The position numbers and the translations under genes are program-made. The notes beneath the pieces were generated by a model. It was given only the letters and a program-made list of their open reading frames with translations. It was not told the origin of the DNA and did no database searches. From contig NZ_CP046172.1 in assembly GCF_011801145.1 (NCBI RefSeq), positions 1,550,001 to 1,614,000 of the forward strand: a stretch of 64,000 bases of DNA, in the 5' to 3' direction. The DNA is from Nocardia arthritidis (GTDB lineage Bacteria > Actinomycetota > Actinomycetes > Mycobacteriales > Mycobacteriaceae). Below are positions 33,601-44,325 of the stretch, piece after piece (within the stretch, counting starts at the first letter, position 1; each line of letters starts with the position of its first letter).

Positions 33601-36600
33601 GCTCGGTACGACGGACGACCCGGACTCACTGCTCAGCGCGCAGATACGGTACTGGCGCACGACATTGGCCGGTCTACCGGACCAACTGGCGCTGCCCACC
33701 GACCGGCCGCGTCCGGCCACGGCGTCGCTGCGGGCGGGCACGGTCGCGGTCGAGCTGGATCCCGGTCTCACCGCGGCGGCGGCCGCGCTGGCGCGGACCG
33801 GGCAGAGCACGCTGTTCATGGTGTTGCACGGTGCGCTCGCCGCGGTGCTCGCCCGGCTCGCCGTGAGCACCGATATCGCGCTCGGCACGCCGGTCGCGGG
33901 GCGTGGAGCGGCCGAACTCGACGGTGTGGTCGGCATGTTCGTCAACACGGTGGTGCTGCGCACCGAGGTGCGCCCTGCCGAATCGTTCACCGCCCTACTG
34001 GAGCGGGTGCGCCGCGCCGACCTGGATGCGTTCGCGCACAGCGATGTTCCGTTCGAGCGGCTGGTCGACGTGCTCGACCCGGTGCGGTCGGCGGCGCGCC
34101 ACCCATTGGTCCAGGTGATGTTGGTCTTCCAGAATCTGCCGCCGGTCTCCTTCGAGTTGCCCGAATTACGAGTGGCGGCAATGGAACTCGACCAGCGGGC
34201 GATCCGCTTCGACTTGAGCGTGACCGTGTCCGAGACCGATGCCGGACTCTCGGCGCGATTCACCTATGCCACCGACCTTTTCGATGCGGAAACGATCGAA
34301 CTGCTGGCCCGGCGCTGGATCCGGCTGCTGCGCGCGGTGGTTCGCGATCCGGGATGCCCGGTGGGCGATATCGAACTACTCGAATCCGCCGAACGATCGG
34401 CGCTGCTGGCGCCGGGCGCACCGCCGATCGCCGAGCCTCGGGCACTGCCGAACCTGCTCGCCGCCGCGGTGGCCGCGAACCCGGACGGTATCGCGATCAC
34501 CGACGGAACCACCGCCCTGACCTACCGCGAACTCGACCGACGCTCGAACCGGTTGGCCAGAACGCTGATTCGCGCCGGAGCGGGACCGGAGCGTACGGTC
34601 GCGCTAGCGTTGCCCCGGTCCATCGAGTCGGTACTCGCGGTATGGGCGGTCGCCAAATCCGGAGCCGCGTTCGTCCCTATCGATCCCACCTACCCGGCCG
34701 AGCGGATCACTCAAATACTCACCGATTCCGGTGCCACACTGGGGATCACCAATGGCCCAGCCGCCGCGAGGTTGTTCGGCGAGGCACGCTCGTCAGTCCT
34801 CGACAACCCGGGAATGGCCGGAATGCCCTCGGGTGCTGCGGCGGCCACTGGTGCGCCGCTCGACCAGGTGCGCAGGCCAGTACTCGACCACCCGGACGCA
34901 GCCGAGGGACCTTCAGCCGCTGGGACGGCTGCCGGGAGGCTGTGCAGCGAGACATGCGAACCGATCATCGGTGACCCGCGCTCGGCCAAGGTACTTTTGG
35001 CCACCGACGACAGGACGCTATCTGTCTCGATGCGCTGGCTGGTGCTCGACGACCTCGATATGGTCGCGGCCGACGGGGGCCTGTCCGGCGAGATGCGTTG
35101 GCCGGTGCCGAATAGCCGGGACCCGGTTGAGATGCCTGTGGCCACTGGACTGGAAACCCGCTCGGTGTGTTGGCTTTCGACCGACGACGCCGACACGGCC
35201 GCGGTGCGTTCGGTCACCGACTCCGCGATAGGCGACGATGAGCGGCCGCCGCTGCGGCCCGATAATCCGGCCTACCTCATCTTCACCTCCGGATCGACGG
35301 GTCGGCCGAAGGGCGTGGTGGTGACCCATGCGGGCCTGGCGAATGTGGCTGCGCTGCAACGGGAACGCCTCGGCACCGATAAGTCGTCCCGAATAGCCCA
35401 CCTGGCCTCGCCGAGTTTCGACGCCTCGGTGCTCGAGCTGCTCATGGCGATCGGACCCGCCGGGACCATGGTGATCGCCGGACCGACCGCATACGGCGGC
35501 GCGGAACTAGCGGAACTTCTGGTCCGGCAACGGGTTACGCACCTAGCGCTGACACCGTCGGCCCTCGCGTCGGTCGAGCCGTCGGCCGTCGCCGGGGGCG
35601 AGCTCGCGGCGATAATCACCGGTGGCGAGGAATGCCCGCCGGACCTGGTCGCCCGGTGGGCGGCGCCGGGGCGTCGGCATTTCAACGATTACGGCCCCAC
35701 CGAGGCGACGATTTGGGCCACCGGAAAGGCGATGCGGCCGGGTGCCGAGATCACCATCGGCATGCCGGTGCCGGGCGTCACCGCACTGGTGCTCGATGAG
35801 CGGCTGCACCCGGTGCCGGAGGGCGTGATCGGCGAGCTCTACCTCGCCGGAATCGCTTTGGCCCGTGGCTATCACGGCCAAGGTGGGCTCACCGCGACGC
35901 GGTTCGTCGCCCATCCGTGCGGCGCGCCGGGGGAGCGGATGTACCGCACCGGTGACCTGGTGCGCCGCAAGCGCGGTGAGTTGCACTATTTCGGCCGTGC
36001 CGATTCGCAGGTCAAGTTGCGCGGGCTGCGCATCGAACTCGGCGAGGTCGCCTCCGCACTGCTGGCCGATCCGTCGGTGGAGCAGGCGGTGGCCGATATC
36101 TACACCGATCCGGCGGTCGGCGAACTGTTGGTCGGCTATGTGGTTCCGGCCGAACCGGACGATTTCGCGCCGGAACGCTTGAAAGACCGCATATCCCAGC
36201 GGCTTCCGTCATATCTGGTGCCCGCCGCGATCGTGTCGCTCGCCGCCGTGCCGCGCACCGCCAACGGCAAACTCGATCGTAAGGCGCTGCCCGCGCCCGA
36301 TATCCGGTCCGGCCGGTATCGCGCTCCGCGGACGCCGTCACAGCGCGCCGTCGCCGCGATCTTCGCCGATTTGCTCGGCATCGAGCGAATCGGCCTGGAC
36401 GACAATTTCTTCGCGCTCGGCGGCAATTCGCTGATCGCGACCAGGGTCGCCGCTCGGGTGGGCGCGGCGCTCGACATCAGGGTCCCGGTGCGCACCGTCT
36501 TCGACGCACCCACCGTCGCGGCCCTGGTCGAGGCGGTGCGCGACGCGACATCGCCGCCCGGACCCCGGCCAGGCCCTCGGCAACGGCCGCAACGGATTCC

Positions 36601-39010
36601 GCTGTCGGCGGCCCAGCACCGGATGTGGTTCCTCAACCGCTACGACCCGGACTCACCCGCGCACAATGTTCCCGGCGTCTTCGAGGTCATCGGCGATCTG
36701 GACGAGGAGGTGCTGCGTGCGGCCATCGCCGATGTGCTGGCACGGCACGAGTCGCTGCGGACCGTCTACCCCGTCGACGATGGGGGAGAGCCGTATCAGC
36801 ACATCGTTCCGATATCAGAAGTGATTGTGCCGCTACAGGTTTCGACACACTCCATGGGCAACGCCCTGGAGCGAGCGATGCGGTCGGCGGCCGCCGGCTT
36901 CGACCTCACCCGCGAGCTGCCGATACGGATCCGGTTGCTGCGACCGGATTCCGGGCCCGCCCTGCTGGTGGTCGTCACCCATCACATCGCCGCCGACGGC
37001 TGGTCGCTCGCGCCGCTGACCCGGGATGTCATGGTGGCCTGGGCCGCTCGGCGATCCGGAGCCGCGCCGCGATGGACGCCGCTGCCGTTGCAGTACGCGG
37101 ATTACACGCTGTGGCAGCGGGAATCGCTCGGCGCCGAAGACGATGCCGGCAGCGTCGCGCATCGGCAGTTGACGTACTGGCGCGCCGCGCTGGCCGGTCT
37201 GCCGGACGCGCCGACGCTGCCGACCGACCATCCGCGGCCCGCGGTGCGGTCCGAGCGCGCCGGATCCGTCGACTTCCGGATCAGTGCCGCGGGGCAGCAA
37301 CGGATCCAGGAGCTCGCGCGCGGATACGGCGTCAGCGTCTTCATGGTCGCGCACGCCGCGCTGGCGATCCTGCTGTCCCGGCTGTCGGGACGCGACGATA
37401 TTGCCATCGGCACGGTGACGGCCGGGCGCGGTGACGGCGAACTCGACGACCTCGTCGGCATGTTCGTCGGCACGCTGGTGTTGCGCACCCGCGTCGATCA
37501 AAGGGCCACCTTCGAAAACCTCTTGGCGGCAACGAAAGACAGCGATCTGGACGCCTTCGGTAATGCCGACCTGCCGTTCGAGCGATTGGTCGAGCTGCTC
37601 GCGCCCGCCCGCTCGACGGCCTATCACCCGCTGTTCCAGGTGCTGCTGGTGCTACAGAACTTCGAGCGGCAGCCGATAAATTTCGCGGGGCTGGAGCTGC
37701 GGCCGGTCGAAACACCCACCGTCGGCGCGAAATTCGAGCTGGAGTGGATGCTGATGGAGGAGTTCGACGCCGACGGTGCGCCCGCCGGTGTGCGCGGCAC
37801 CCTCATCTTCGCCCGCGACCTGTTCGAACCCTCGACCGCGGAGGCCATGGCGCGGCGCTATGTCGAGGTGGTCGAGGCGGTGACGGCGCATCCGGGCGTG
37901 GCGGTCGGTGCGCTGGAAGTGACCGCTCCGCCAGGGGCTTTCACCTATGAACCGCCGGAAGTAACGGTGCCCCAGGCGAACCTGCCCTACCGGCCACCGG
38001 TGACAACGGCCGAGCACGCCGTCGTCGCCGCATTCGAGGAAGTACTCGGTGCGGAGCGAATCGGCTTGGACGACAACTTCTTCGAGCTCGGCGGCAACTC
38101 GATGGTGGCGATCCGGCTGGTCGCCGCCGTCCGGGCGCGAACCGGATGCCACCTGCCGGTGCAGTGGATATTCGGTGATCCGACGCCGGGCGCGCTGGCC
38201 CGACGTATCGCCGAGGGCGGCGGTGCCGACCCCGCGCTGCGGCCGGTGCTGCCGCTGCGCCGGACGGGTGCTGGTCCCGCGCTGTTCTGTATTCATCCGG
38301 CCATCGGATTGGCGTGGGGCTACGCGGGTTTGGTGCGGTACCTCGACCCGGACCATCCGGTGTACGGCCTGCAATCGCCCGGCGTGACGACCGAGGTGGC
38401 ACCGCGCCGCCTCGTCGAACGCGCCGCCGACTATGCCGACGAGATCGAACGAACTCAACCGCTGGGCCCCTATTGCCTGCTCGGCTACTCGGCGGGCGGT
38501 CCGATCGCACACGCGGTCGCCGTCGAACTGCAACGCCGCGGCGCGCAGGTATCCGCGCTGATCATCATCGACGGACGCGCCGACATCGCACCCGAAAGCG
38601 CAACGGAGGCACCGTCGCCCGAGTACCTGCTGGCCGAATTCGGCGGCATCGACCCGGCGGCGCTCGTCGATGACCAACCGGCGGACACCACGCTCGCCGA
38701 ACGCGCCGCGGCCCTGCTGCGCACCACCGATGGTCCCTCCCTCACCGCCGACACCTTGAACCGGCTATACGCCGACTATCTCGAGCTCGTTCGCGAGGCC
38801 GCCGACCATCGACCCGCCCGCTTCACCGGTGACCTGCTGTTCTTCAGCAGCACCGACTCCACGGCGGCGGGCACGCCCAATGCCGACACCTGGCTCCCGT
38901 ACATCGATGGAGAACTCGTCGACCACGAAATTCCGTACGAACACAACAAACTCACCGCGCCGGAGTCCTTCGCGCTGATCGGTCCGATCGTCGCCGCATA
39001 TCTGCGCTAG
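24605..39010 (+). CDS. Four-module non-ribosomal peptide synthetase, C-A-T-E-C-A-T-C-A-T-C-T-TE
   Basis: A 4801-aa synthetase. C1 (7–430), EntF-like, with CHHILLDG; A1 (458–930); T1 (LGGDSIM, ~982); E (1039–1765, [10 protein letters not shown] at ~1407); C2 (1792–2208, HHVVLDG); A2 (2235–2732); T2 (LGGDSLS); C3 (2818–3265, HHIAADGFS); A3 (3275–3898); T3 (LGGNSLI, ~3940); C4 (3995–4442, HHIAADGWS); T4 (LGGNSMV, ~4500); TE (4548–4801, GYSAGG, late His in EHNKL). Each A domain has TSGSTG and a terminal NGK lysine. E makes residue 1 D-configured. The last module has no A domain. By-eye pocket residues are D-A-L-C-S-G-S-I-A, D-A-L-V-L-G-S-V-A and D-A-L-A-I-G-D-I-W; no substrate is claimed. Two repeat insertions are listed separately. 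AAGGAA precedes ATG 24605. Confidence 0.93.
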   Translation: MTHGVSTSEFPLSPAQLGMWYAQQLDPGVPLYEAQYIEMDGPLDISVLREVSVRAAREFGSGLLRLTERDGRPWQVVAEDVEQRMAYLDLSDAADPDAEALRWMRADVAAPIDLLRDPLGMSALIRVGPQRVLWYSRCHHILLDGFGSASLLYRVADLYNAAVSETETKTAAAMSLSEIHEAEMSYRGSPRFASDAAYWAERTAGMPRRCSLVDAYAPAHALGRTHRITLSDTVVDRLNAAETRFGTGAPALVLAALALYYARLTGRREVVLSLPVSGRTTAMLRRSGGMLANVVPLRISVTDDSTVADIVAAIRVEVSGALRHQRFRHEEMRQDESVGRGFVGPVVNIMLFPAEVNFTGVRTNLHVLTSGPIEDLFVNLYQHGAGAPIHVDFTANPDLYDADSLARHHNRFMLLFESLLGAEAGTPVAALDYFLDEDRRLLAGVPGPVVPSPRLLPEILDAGLRAAGPSAVAVLSGGRTLTYGELDRLSDRLARALLARGAGPETSVLVALPRSVESVVALWGIARSGATYVPVGAGVPVERVARMAAECGARLGITSADAVAELPGAVSWIVPSELLPSKGDVRRAIRPEHPAYAVFTSGSTGVPKGVVVTHAGLAGLVAAVRDAYGAGPGSRVLHCLNPGFDASILELLLAFSSGATLVIAAGDAVADSGLASAIAEFGITQLCSTPAVLATLPSGALDGVRAVSTGGEACPPELVARFGAGRKLVNSYGPSEATIAATFTEGLTPGLVAGIGRPVPGMRLLVLDRLLRPVPVGMPGELYLAGPGLARGYAGRRGPTAERFVANPFGPRGTRMYRTGDLVRWYAAPDGPVLEYLGRTDFQVKLRGMRVEPGEVDIVLAAHPAIEIAVTVPRRTAAGGSALASYVVPVDRDGPGPDLAELTEFCAERLPGHMVPATITVLAALPLTGNGKIDRRALPEPEPVAHEAIRAAGTETERALCALFGELLGSGPVGAESSFFTLGGDSIMAIQLVSRARAAGLVFSARDVFEHPTPAALARVVTAPPTERPVLQEIPGGATGRMPHTPIVAWLLENPTGWEHFSQSMVLGLPIGIDRPRLAQVLQAVIDRHDMLRARLIDGELEVLPVGAVDADKLIHRIDAAVHESASWRYDHAAATEDAAPRSVPEPARDSTAVENAARPPRSELCEGSAIDAVTQFTPERYEDSATVADAARRLGPDQGVNSVEVADVSPGRASERAAGRSRGLGGAQESASDPDECSVIAVDAAVRLAPEPGAASVTDMDAAPGSAPELGRDSTAVEDAARPPRSELCDGSAMDAAPPASERTDDEAAVADAVRRLGSECGEDSAEVADVPPGCAPERRAGSAEAMDGGPAVVVAAAGPSGFELGDDSAMVADAARRLAPASGVMFAVTWVDAGAEAPGRLVLVAHHLVFDAVSWRIVIGDLIAAWGQVAAGVEPLLPAVGTSMRTWAHALSGAALDDSRGTEVGYWADVLAGPAAVLGRRALDPARDLRRDTGRIEVRLPVETMRPLLERMPVAFRAGVEDALLAALAVAVARWRPGMDSALVMVERHGRDEAAVPGADLSRTVGWFTNQFPLRLDLPRMTPGVNYRSRPDTSRAVPDADSGVLQGSLPQLDGASNCAVPQYERAFMTAALKAVKERIREVPRGGIGFGVLRYLNKDAGARLRRVPEFGFNYLGQVPGGGSGPWLPVAVGAELGGLGDADLPAAAVVSLDAVTVETAAGPRLHALWRFASGVIDREDVEELVRQWVSALDAIARLLAEPHAGGLTPSDLPLVAATQARIDEWESRYRGVTDVWPLAPLQRGLLFHAQLAEHRSDGYSVQAVIDLEGEVDLDRMASAARILLRRHDALRTAFHIGDAPVQVVLEEVELPWRCVTADPHDGAALADAELAEPFRLDRPPLIRFLCLRRGAHEVQLVITNHHVVLDGWSMPLLFAELLAIYETGDDSALDTPVSFRRYLEWLAVQDHSAMRAAWFAAMAGLAGPTLVAAARPPAARVPGPDAPALSSDVPLPGPTASALARTAAERGVTLNTVVQVAWALLLAELTGGNDIVFGATVSVRPPEIPHVRRMVGMLVNTIPVRIRLEPAEEIGELLARVSREQGALIAHHALGLNDIQAVAGVGALFDTATVFESYPVDTAALSAATGRAGLRVKEFRGRDGTHYPLSLAAYARDGLRLVLNYSPWLFEDDEAVGLAERLARILARLAADPRQRTRQVRGGAAGDYPGVLRARPEPLRLLPDLLVNGADASGIAVRAVLPGGATVEIGYADLDRRSNQLARLLIAAGAGPESAVLLALPRSAEWFVAVSAIARSGAAFVPVDIADPAGRIADIAAGCGALLGISNTAWQDKLPDTVAWRLLDDPAVRECWEGFAPEAITAAERPPLRAGHPAYIVHTSGSTGAPKGVVVTHAGLSGLVAGLCARTGVGPGDRVLHCLNPNFDASTLVWLTTFATGATLVVAGPDHTVGEAVLETAATQLVATPGMLATVPRADLSGVRVILTGGEAFPPELSARLGAGRALLNSYGPAEATVAATCSAPLAPGDPIGIGAPLPGAGLAVLDPWLRPVPLGALGELYLMGPGLARGYAGQSGPTAERFVANPFGTAGSRMYRTGDVVRRVSHTRLDFLGRNDAQAKVRGIRVEPGEVDAVLRAGPGIAMSATVIRDGAAGGKVLASYVVPAAGAAPTPARVLEYLGARLPRHLVPATVTVLAALPLNANGKVDRRALPEPERTLADYLEPVGAQRAVAAAFGAVLGHERVGAADDFFALGGDSLSATRVAARIGDALGARVPVRLIFDAPTVRELAARIGADAQADGPRRMPRPALVPLSPAQQRMWLINRYDPASGAYNIPVALRLTGSLDIAAMRAALGDVLDRHEALRTVYPDRDGVGHQVILPANSVVPPLDPESINDGDLPTAVLDCVTAGFTVTAEIPVRARLFRLGPDEYVLVLVVHHIAADGFSMGPLAADLMTAYGMRKQGRAPEWRPLPVQYADYTLWQHERLGTTDDPDSLLSAQIRYWRTTLAGLPDQLALPTDRPRPATASLRAGTVAVELDPGLTAAAAALARTGQSTLFMVLHGALAAVLARLAVSTDIALGTPVAGRGAAELDGVVGMFVNTVVLRTEVRPAESFTALLERVRRADLDAFAHSDVPFERLVDVLDPVRSAARHPLVQVMLVFQNLPPVSFELPELRVAAMELDQRAIRFDLSVTVSETDAGLSARFTYATDLFDAETIELLARRWIRLLRAVVRDPGCPVGDIELLESAERSALLAPGAPPIAEPRALPNLLAAAVAANPDGIAITDGTTALTYRELDRRSNRLARTLIRAGAGPERTVALALPRSIESVLAVWAVAKSGAAFVPIDPTYPAERITQILTDSGATLGITNGPAAARLFGEARSSVLDNPGMAGMPSGAAAATGAPLDQVRRPVLDHPDAAEGPSAAGTAAGRLCSETCEPIIGDPRSAKVLLATDDRTLSVSMRWLVLDDLDMVAADGGLSGEMRWPVPNSRDPVEMPVATGLETRSVCWLSTDDADTAAVRSVTDSAIGDDERPPLRPDNPAYLIFTSGSTGRPKGVVVTHAGLANVAALQRERLGTDKSSRIAHLASPSFDASVLELLMAIGPAGTMVIAGPTAYGGAELAELLVRQRVTHLALTPSALASVEPSAVAGGELAAIITGGEECPPDLVARWAAPGRRHFNDYGPTEATIWATGKAMRPGAEITIGMPVPGVTALVLDERLHPVPEGVIGELYLAGIALARGYHGQGGLTATRFVAHPCGAPGERMYRTGDLVRRKRGELHYFGRADSQVKLRGLRIELGEVASALLADPSVEQAVADIYTDPAVGELLVGYVVPAEPDDFAPERLKDRISQRLPSYLVPAAIVSLAAVPRTANGKLDRKALPAPDIRSGRYRAPRTPSQRAVAAIFADLLGIERIGLDDNFFALGGNSLIATRVAARVGAALDIRVPVRTVFDAPTVAALVEAVRDATSPPGPRPGPRQRPQRIPLSAAQHRMWFLNRYDPDSPAHNVPGVFEVIGDLDEEVLRAAIADVLARHESLRTVYPVDDGGEPYQHIVPISEVIVPLQVSTHSMGNALERAMRSAAAGFDLTRELPIRIRLLRPDSGPALLVVVTHHIAADGWSLAPLTRDVMVAWAARRSGAAPRWTPLPLQYADYTLWQRESLGAEDDAGSVAHRQLTYWRAALAGLPDAPTLPTDHPRPAVRSERAGSVDFRISAAGQQRIQELARGYGVSVFMVAHAALAILLSRLSGRDDIAIGTVTAGRGDGELDDLVGMFVGTLVLRTRVDQRATFENLLAATKDSDLDAFGNADLPFERLVELLAPARSTAYHPLFQVLLVLQNFERQPINFAGLELRPVETPTVGAKFELEWMLMEEFDADGAPAGVRGTLIFARDLFEPSTAEAMARRYVEVVEAVTAHPGVAVGALEVTAPPGAFTYEPPEVTVPQANLPYRPPVTTAEHAVVAAFEEVLGAERIGLDDNFFELGGNSMVAIRLVAAVRARTGCHLPVQWIFGDPTPGALARRIAEGGGADPALRPVLPLRRTGAGPALFCIHPAIGLAWGYAGLVRYLDPDHPVYGLQSPGVTTEVAPRRLVERAADYADEIERTQPLGPYCLLGYSAGGPIAHAVAVELQRRGAQVSALIIIDGRADIAPESATEAPSPEYLLAEFGGIDPAALVDDQPADTTLAERAAALLRTTDGPSLTADTLNRLYADYLELVREAADHRPARFTGDLLFFSSTDSTAAGTPNADTWLPYIDGELVDHEIPYEHNKLTAPESFALIGPIVAAYLR
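28040..28750 (+). repeat. 54-bp tandem repeat array inside the NRPS epimerization domain
   Basis: About 13 imperfect units of 18 codons (residues 1146–1382), in frame. Consensus: [18 protein letters not shown]. Units one and eight share nearly identical DNA over ~80 bp (starting at 28048 and 28426). The array sits between the first strand of the E domain and the strand before [10 protein letters not shown], where other E domains have a loop of ordinary length. It is acidic and likely disordered or loosely helical. Confidence 0.85.
34785..35230 (+). repeat. Repeat-like insertion inside NRPS adenylation domain 3
   Basis: About 145 residues (3394–3540) inserted just before the TSGSTG loop of A3. 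Six diverged units of 21–28 residues each restart a strand like [44 protein letters not shown] and CWLSTDD. A1 and A2 have a single short linker at this place. It appears to be an expansion of the normal WLVLDDP strand and loop. Confidence 0.75.
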
Positions 39011-39194
39011 CCTTCCGCGCATTGCCGATCGCCCGGAAACTTTACGGGTCAATGGCAAATCACTGTGACGCTAACCGGAGCAGAAAGCCCGGAATCGCAA
39101 ACGCCTGTACGGGATCCGCGGCGCATGGCCGAAAAGCCGTCGGCCGATGAAAGTTCCGGGGCAGAATTGGCGCGCATCCGAGAGGAGTATTGCG

Positions 39195-39725
39195 ATGCGT
39201 GGACGAATTATCGTGTCCCTGGCCATAATTGCCGCCGCGGGTGTGTTCGCCGGTCCGGCGGAGGCGGATACCGGGGGCCCGGTCGTCACCCACCCAGGAT
39301 CCACACCGTTCGATTATCCGGCGGGTGAGGTGTGCGCGTTTCCCGCGCACGTGGAGTTCCCGGTGAGCGATTTGACCGAACAGGTCTGGTACGACGGCGC
39401 GGGTCGACCCGTATTCGGCACGGAGACAGGCGCTTTGGTGATTCGGATAACGAATACCGACACTGGACGGACAGTGGACCGGAACATATCCGGCGACGGC
39501 ACGCTGGTCTATCCCACACTCGACCCGGACGACTTCGTACTGAGCGGCGGTGATTGGTCGGCCGGACTCCACGGCTCCGACTTGCCCGCCTCCGCCCGGC
39601 ACCACTGGTACATCTCCCACGGCCTCATGTCGGTGCGGGTGACGAGGCAGGGCGGTCAGGTCACGCGGCAACTGCTGGCTCTGGTGGGCCCCTACGAGGA
39701 CATGTGCGAGGTCCTCGCGGGTTAG
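39195..39725 (+). CDS. Secreted hypothetical protein (176 aa)
   Basis: ATG 39195 has GAGGAG upstream and gives a clean signal peptide, MRGRIIVSLAIIAAAGVFAG then PAEAD (cleavage near AEA-D). The mature ~150 residues contain two cysteines (EVCAFP near the start, DMCEVL near the end) that could form one disulfide, and beta-rich sequence such as ALVIRITNTDTGRTVDRNI. No family recognised; similar small secreted proteins are numerous in Nocardia. It follows the NRPS by 184 bp without an obvious terminator between. Confidence 0.75.
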   Translation: MRGRIIVSLAIIAAAGVFAGPAEADTGGPVVTHPGSTPFDYPAGEVCAFPAHVEFPVSDLTEQVWYDGAGRPVFGTETGALVIRITNTDTGRTVDRNISGDGTLVYPTLDPDDFVLSGGDWSAGLHGSDLPASARHHWYISHGLMSVRVTRQGGQVTRQLLALVGPYEDMCEVLAG

Positions 39726-39897
39726 GCGTACCTCCGCATTCGCTCCGGCCGTGCGCGGTCTGCGGACGACTTCGTCGACAGCGCCCATTGGGCGGTGACG
39801 GCCGGATGATCTATCGATGATGCCGAGATATTCCATTTGTCGAGCTCATCGGTAGATTTGCGCGCGGGTCGGGCCTTCGATTGGAGTTGATTCAGTT

Positions 39898-40263
39898 ATG
39901 CGCATGCGTCGCCAGGTGGCAGTCGGCCTTGGTATCGCTGCTCTGTTCGGAAGTGCGGTGGGCGTGCTGGCGCCACAGGCCGCCGCGCAGGAATTGGCGC
40001 CCGGTGTTTCGTGCGACGGATTCACCTGCCGCAACGACACCGACGATACCTATCGGGTAGAGGGCGTCGGGCAGTGCACGGACTTCGGCCAGAACCGCAT
40101 CACCGGGCAGGTGGTGGTGCGGCAGCGTGTCCGCCCGCACTCGACCGAAAACATCAGCGTCAGCTGCACCCGTCCGGGCGAGCTGTGGCGCGATCCGATC
40201 TGGATCGATTACCGCAGCGCGGTAGTCGACAACTCCAGGCCGCCAACGGGTTCCGCCGGATAG
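39898..40263 (+). CDS. Small secreted protein (121 aa)
   Basis: A signal peptide, MRMRRQVAVGLGIAALFGSA followed by VGVLAPQAAAQ, with cleavage after AAA. The mature ~90 residues have four cysteines (SCDGFTCRN, GQCTDFG, VSCTRPG), probably two disulfides. No enzymatic motif. Similar in style, not sequence, to the secreted protein just upstream. Followed by a GC-rich hairpin. Confidence 0.72.
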   Translation: MRMRRQVAVGLGIAALFGSAVGVLAPQAAAQELAPGVSCDGFTCRNDTDDTYRVEGVGQCTDFGQNRITGQVVVRQRVRPHSTENISVSCTRPGELWRDPIWIDYRSAVVDNSRPPTGSAG

Positions 40264-40279
40264 TAGCGATCGGACGCAA

Positions 40280-40312
40280 GGCCACGACGCGGGAGCCCCG
40301 GGCGTCGTGGCC
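40280..40312 (+). terminator. Hairpin terminator after the small secreted gene
   Basis: Perfect 11-bp stem GGCCACGACGC/GCGTCGTGGCC with an 11-nt loop, 17 bp after the stop codon. No T-run. Confidence 0.65.
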
Positions 40313-40444
40313 GCCACCCACTCGGCACCGTCACGGGTCTGCGGTCAAAATCGGTTGTGCGGGTGACGGTCCCACCGCACACTGGATCCTGCTGCGCTGA
40401 ACATCCTTGGTAGATAAGGTTTCCGATTCGCGGAGGTAGCGATC

Positions 40445-42019
40445 GTGGGGGAAAGCGTGCCGGTACTCGTCGTCGGCGCCGGGCTGGCCGGACTGTCCAG
40501 CGCGATGTTCCTGGCCCGGCGCGGAGTCGGCGTGCTGCTGGTCGAGCGGCACACCGGAACATCGCTGTTCCCGAGGGCGGTCGGGCAGAACCAGCGCACG
40601 ATGGAACTGCTCGGATATGGCGGTATCGCGGCCGACATCCCGACGATCACCCCGAAAACCCCTGGGCTCCGGGTGCGGATGGCGGCCACTCTGGCGGGAC
40701 CAGCCTTCCATGAGGAGCCGCCCGAGACCGTCGCCGAAAACCTGAGCACCCTTTCCCCGGCCGGGGTCGGCACGCTCGGCCAGGACAAGCTGGAGCCGCT
40801 ATTGCGAACGCGCGCTGCCGAATTCGGCGCGGAACTGCGTTTCGGCACCGAGCTGGTGTCCTTCACCCAGGATGACGACGGGGTGACGGCCCTACTCCGC
40901 GGACCCGAGCGGACCAGCCGGGTGCGCGCGGATTACCTCGTCGCCGCCGACGGCAACCGCAGCGGCGTGCGCGCGCAGCTCGGCATTGACCGGCACGGCA
41001 GCGAAAGCCTGGGCCACAGCGTGAGCATCATCTTCGATGCCGATCTCGGCGATCTGCTGGACCGGGAGCGGCGGGCCCTGCATGTGCTGCACAACGAACG
41101 GATACACGGCTACGGCATATTCGTCACCGTCGACCACGCCATCGATCGGCATGTGTTCAGCATCGGCTACGACCCGGCCGCCGGACAGTCGCCTGCGGAC
41201 TTCACCACCGAGCGGTGCACTGAACTGATCCGGCTGATCACCGAATCGCCGGAGCTCGAACCGGAGATCCTGGCCGTGCGGCCGTGGGAAATGGCGGCGA
41301 CGGTGGCGGACCGGTTCCGGGTGGGGCGGGTGTTGCTCGCGGGTGATGCCGCGAAGGTGACGCCGCCCAGCGGCGGATTCGGCGGCAACACCGCGATCGG
41401 CGATGCGTACGACCTGGCATGGAAGCTCGCCGCGGTACTCGACTCGTCGGCGGGGCCCGAACTGCTCGACACCTATGACGACGAGCGCCGCCCGATCGCC
41501 GAGCGGGTCGTCGCCGAGGCGCTGCGATTGGTGGCCGGTCGCGGGCCGGGGGCGCAGCCCGACGCCGATGGGATCCCCGATCGTCAGCGCGCCGCCGAGC
41601 TGACGCTCGGTTTCCGCTACCGCTCGTCCGCGGTGCTCATCGATGACGACGATCGCGCCGACGCCGAGGACCCGTACCGGCCGAGTGGGCGCCCCGGATT
41701 CCGCGCACCGCACGTTCGGCTGCATCGCAATGGCGAAAAGCTTTCCACCATCGACCTTTTCGGCCGCGACTTCGTATTGCTGTCCGGTGCGGACGGCGGA
41801 TTCTGGTCCGGTATCGCCGAGCGTCGCGGCCTGCGCACTCACACGATCGGCAGGGAATTGACCGACACGGATGGTGAATTCCGCGCCCGCTACGGGATCG
41901 GCCCGTCGGGTGCGAGCCTGGTGCGGCCGGACGGCATCGTCGCCTGGCGCACCGTCGACGCCCCGAGCGACCCGGAGCGAGCCCTGCACGACGCACTCGG
42001 GCTGATCCTGGCCAGATGA
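40445..42019 (+). CDS. FAD-dependent monooxygenase (aromatic hydroxylase type)
   Basis: A 524-aa class A flavoprotein monooxygenase. GTG 40445 has GGAGG at 9 nt. FAD-binding motif VLVVGAGLAGLSSAMFLARR at the N-terminus, a DG-type VAADGNRSGVR, and GDAAKVTPPSGGFGGNTAIG near residue 300. The C-terminal ~120 residues form the thioredoxin-like domain typical of the PgaE/RdmE polyketide hydroxylases. It uses NADPH and O2 to hydroxylate an aromatic or polyketide substrate, which cannot be named. It is separated from the NRPS by two secreted genes, so a role in that pathway is only possible. Confidence 0.88.
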   Translation: MGESVPVLVVGAGLAGLSSAMFLARRGVGVLLVERHTGTSLFPRAVGQNQRTMELLGYGGIAADIPTITPKTPGLRVRMAATLAGPAFHEEPPETVAENLSTLSPAGVGTLGQDKLEPLLRTRAAEFGAELRFGTELVSFTQDDDGVTALLRGPERTSRVRADYLVAADGNRSGVRAQLGIDRHGSESLGHSVSIIFDADLGDLLDRERRALHVLHNERIHGYGIFVTVDHAIDRHVFSIGYDPAAGQSPADFTTERCTELIRLITESPELEPEILAVRPWEMAATVADRFRVGRVLLAGDAAKVTPPSGGFGGNTAIGDAYDLAWKLAAVLDSSAGPELLDTYDDERRPIAERVVAEALRLVAGRGPGAQPDADGIPDRQRAAELTLGFRYRSSAVLIDDDDRADAEDPYRPSGRPGFRAPHVRLHRNGEKLSTIDLFGRDFVLLSGADGGFWSGIAERRGLRTHTIGRELTDTDGEFRARYGIGPSGASLVRPDGIVAWRTVDAPSDPERALHDALGLILAR

Positions 42020-42304
42020 TTACCCGACCAGGTCGCCGTACTCGCTGTGTTCGGCGATGAACTTGTCCACATACCAGCAGGTGGGGATGACCGAAAACCC
42101 TTGGGCGCGCGAATCCGCCAGCGCGAACTCGACCACCTTGGCGGCGATGCCCTGGCCGCGGAACTCCGGAAAGGTCATGGTGTGGTGGAAATCCCGGACC
42201 TTGGGCTCCGTGCGCTCGGCGTAGTCGGCGTAACCGGCCAGAACGTCGTCGACATAGATTTCGAAACGGGTGTCGGCGGCATTGTGCTCGAGCCTGGTCG
42301 TCAT
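42020..42304 (-). CDS. GNAT-like N-acetyltransferase (YjdJ type)
   Basis: A 94-aa minimal acetyltransferase of the YjdJ/GCN5-related group. It has the acetyl-CoA loop FRGQGIAAKVVEFAL and a conserved CWYVDKFI near the C-terminus. These one-domain proteins are usually uncharacterised. It starts at ATG 42304 with AGGAG upstream and is convergent with the monooxygenase, abutting its stop. It lies 36 bp after the oxidase gene on the same strand. Confidence 0.85.
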   Translation of the reverse strand: MTTRLEHNAADTRFEIYVDDVLAGYADYAERTEPKVRDFHHTMTFPEFRGQGIAAKVVEFALADSRAQGFSVIPTCWYVDKFIAEHSEYGDLVG

Positions 42305-42340
42305 ATCGGATGCAACTCCTGAGCGGGATCGATTGTTCCG

Positions 42341-43708
42341 TTAGAGGATCGAGCCGGGGTTGAGAATCCCGTGCGGATCGAGTGCGTCCTTGATCCGCCG
42401 GGTGAGCGCCATAACGTCGGGGCCGAGCTGATCGGGCAGCCACGCTTTCTTCAACCGTCCGACACCGTGCTCGCCGGTGATGGTACCGCCCAGCGCGATG
42501 GCCAGATCCATGATCTCGCCGAAGGCGCGATGCGCGCGCTCGGTGTTGTCCGGGTCGGTCGGGTCGTGCACGATCAGCGGGTGGGTGTTGCCGTCGCCCG
42601 CGTGCGCGATCACCGAGACGGTCACCTCGTTGCGCCGGCCGATCTCGGCGATGCCGGTGACCAGATCGCCGAGCCGGGGCAGCGGCACCCCGACATCCTC
42701 CAGTAGCAGCGGACCGATCTTCTCCACCGCCGGAATGGCGAAACGCCTTGCAGCGGTGAACGCCTCGCCCTCCTCCAGATCTTCGGTGTGGAAAACCTCT
42801 GTCGCACCGGCCTTTTCGCATGCGGCCAGCATGATCCCGGCCTCGTGCGCGGCGAATTCGCCTGGCGCGTCGGAGCGGGCGACCAGCAGCGCCGCCGCGT
42901 CGCGATCCAAACCCATCCGCATCGAATCCTCGACCGCGTTGATGGCGATCGAATCCATGAATTCCAGCATGGACGGCCGCAATTGGCCGGTGATGGACAG
43001 GATCGCCTCGGTGGCCGCCGTCAAGGTCGCGAAGCTGGCCACCACTGTGCTCTGCGGCGGCTGTGCGGGCAGCAGGCGCAGCGTGAGCTCGGTGATGACG
43101 CCCAAAGTGCCTTCGCTGCCGACGAACAGCTTGGTGAGCGAGAGCCCGGCCGAATCCTTCAACCGCGGCCCGCCGAGCCGCACCACCGCGCCGTCGGCCA
43201 GCACCACCTCCATGCCGAGCACGTAATCCGTTGTCACGCCGTACTTCACGCAGCACAGCCCGCCCGCGTTGGTGGCCGCGTTACCGCCGATCGAGCACAT
43301 CTCGAACGACGACGGATCCGGCGGATACCACAGACCGTGTTCCGCGACAGCGCGTTTCACCTCGGCGTTGAGCAGACCCGGTTGTACTACGGCGGTTCGC
43401 GTCACCGGATCGACGGTGATGGCACGCATGCGCTCGGTGCTGAGCACGATGCCGCCGTCGACCGCGGTCGCCCCGCCGGACAGCCCGGAACCGGCCCCGC
43501 GCGGCACCACCGGCACCCGGTGCTCATGCGCCCAGCGCAGCGTCGCGGCGACGTCCTCGGTGCCGGTCGCGCGGACCACCGCGAGCGGTGTGCCCGCGCC
43601 GGGGTCGCGCGCCCAGTCCTGGCGGTAATTCGCGAGAAGGTCCGGATCGGTGAGCACCGCGCCGTCGGGTAGTCGGGTGATCAGGTCATGCAGGTCCACG
43701 ACATTCAC
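42341..43708 (-). CDS. FAD-linked oxidase, glycolate oxidase GlcD/D-lactate dehydrogenase family
   Basis: About 455 aa from GTG 43708; ATG 43762 is an alternative. FAD-binding PCMH motifs VVPRGAGSGLSGGATAVDGG and IGGNAATNAGG, then the C-terminal domain ending in TGEHGVGRLKKAWLPDQLG, the conserved GEHGVG of the VAO superfamily. It oxidises a 2-hydroxy acid (glycolate or D-lactate) with electron transfer to a quinone or partner. No GlcE/GlcF partners are nearby, so a single-subunit D-lactate or 2-hydroxyglutarate-type dehydrogenase is likely. Confidence 0.88.
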   Translation of the reverse strand: MNVVDLHDLITRLPDGAVLTDPDLLANYRQDWARDPGAGTPLAVVRATGTEDVAATLRWAHEHRVPVVPRGAGSGLSGGATAVDGGIVLSTERMRAITVDPVTRTAVVQPGLLNAEVKRAVAEHGLWYPPDPSSFEMCSIGGNAATNAGGLCCVKYGVTTDYVLGMEVVLADGAVVRLGGPRLKDSAGLSLTKLFVGSEGTLGVITELTLRLLPAQPPQSTVVASFATLTAATEAILSITGQLRPSMLEFMDSIAINAVEDSMRMGLDRDAAALLVARSDAPGEFAAHEAGIMLAACEKAGATEVFHTEDLEEGEAFTAARRFAIPAVEKIGPLLLEDVGVPLPRLGDLVTGIAEIGRRNEVTVSVIAHAGDGNTHPLIVHDPTDPDNTERAHRAFGEIMDLAIALGGTITGEHGVGRLKKAWLPDQLGPDVMALTRRIKDALDPHGILNPGSIL

Positions 43709-43795
43709 GCTAGCGCTCTGCGGCCCGATCCGTCCTGAGGTGCGGGTTTGCCGGTTGATCATCTGGTGGACACCTGCCGCTGGCAGGCTGGCCGG

Positions 43796-44305
43796 GTGTC
43801 TGATCATCCCCGGATCGAAACCGTCGCGGATCGCTTCTCCCGCTGGTGCGCGGCCGTGGTGGCGCGGCTGCCGCTGGGGCTGAATCGTCTTGTCGCACCG
43901 ACCTTCCTGGGTTTCGCGTTGATCAACGGATTCACCTTCGGGGTGGATCTGACGCTGCTCACGGTGCTGCACGGCGGGCTCGGCGTTCCGGTCTGGCTGG
44001 CGGTGACCGTGGCCTATATCTGCGCGTTCGGGCTGAGCTTCCTGCTCAACCGCACCTTCAACTTCCATTCGCACGCGCCGGTGGGCAGGCAGACGGCCGT
44101 CTACGTGATCGTTGTGGCGATCAACTATCTCGCGTTCATCATGGGCGTCGGCAGCGGGCTGGCGATGCTCGGCGTCGAATACCACCTGTCCCGGCTGCTG
44201 GCGGGTGGTTGCGAGGCGATCTACATGTACAGCGCGATGCGCTGGGTGGTGTTCCGCCGCCGGGACACCCCGGCCGAACCGGAACTAGCGACGGACGCGT
44301 ACTAG
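43796..44305 (+). CDS. GtrA-family membrane protein (second copy)
   Basis: A 169-aa GtrA protein from GTG 43796. Four helices, beginning PTFLGFALINGFTFGVDLTL and including SFLLNRTFNFHSH, the equivalent of the first copy's LNREWSFKHR. The end is SAMRWVVFRRRDTP. It presumably transports or flips polyprenyl-phosphate sugars. Sequence identity with the 7429–7968 copy is limited to these motifs. It is divergent from the FAD oxidase and followed 20 bp later by a GroES-like gene. Confidence 0.85.
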   Translation: MSDHPRIETVADRFSRWCAAVVARLPLGLNRLVAPTFLGFALINGFTFGVDLTLLTVLHGGLGVPVWLAVTVAYICAFGLSFLLNRTFNFHSHAPVGRQTAVYVIVVAINYLAFIMGVGSGLAMLGVEYHLSRLLAGGCEAIYMYSAMRWVVFRRRDTPAEPELATDAY

Positions 44306-44325
44306 TCGCCCGGTACACTCCGCCG

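Noticed and set aside
24605..39010. Prediction of the NRPS amino-acid substrates
   Set aside because: Pocket residues read by eye did not match a code I could name with confidence; a specificity predictor run on A1–A3 is needed.
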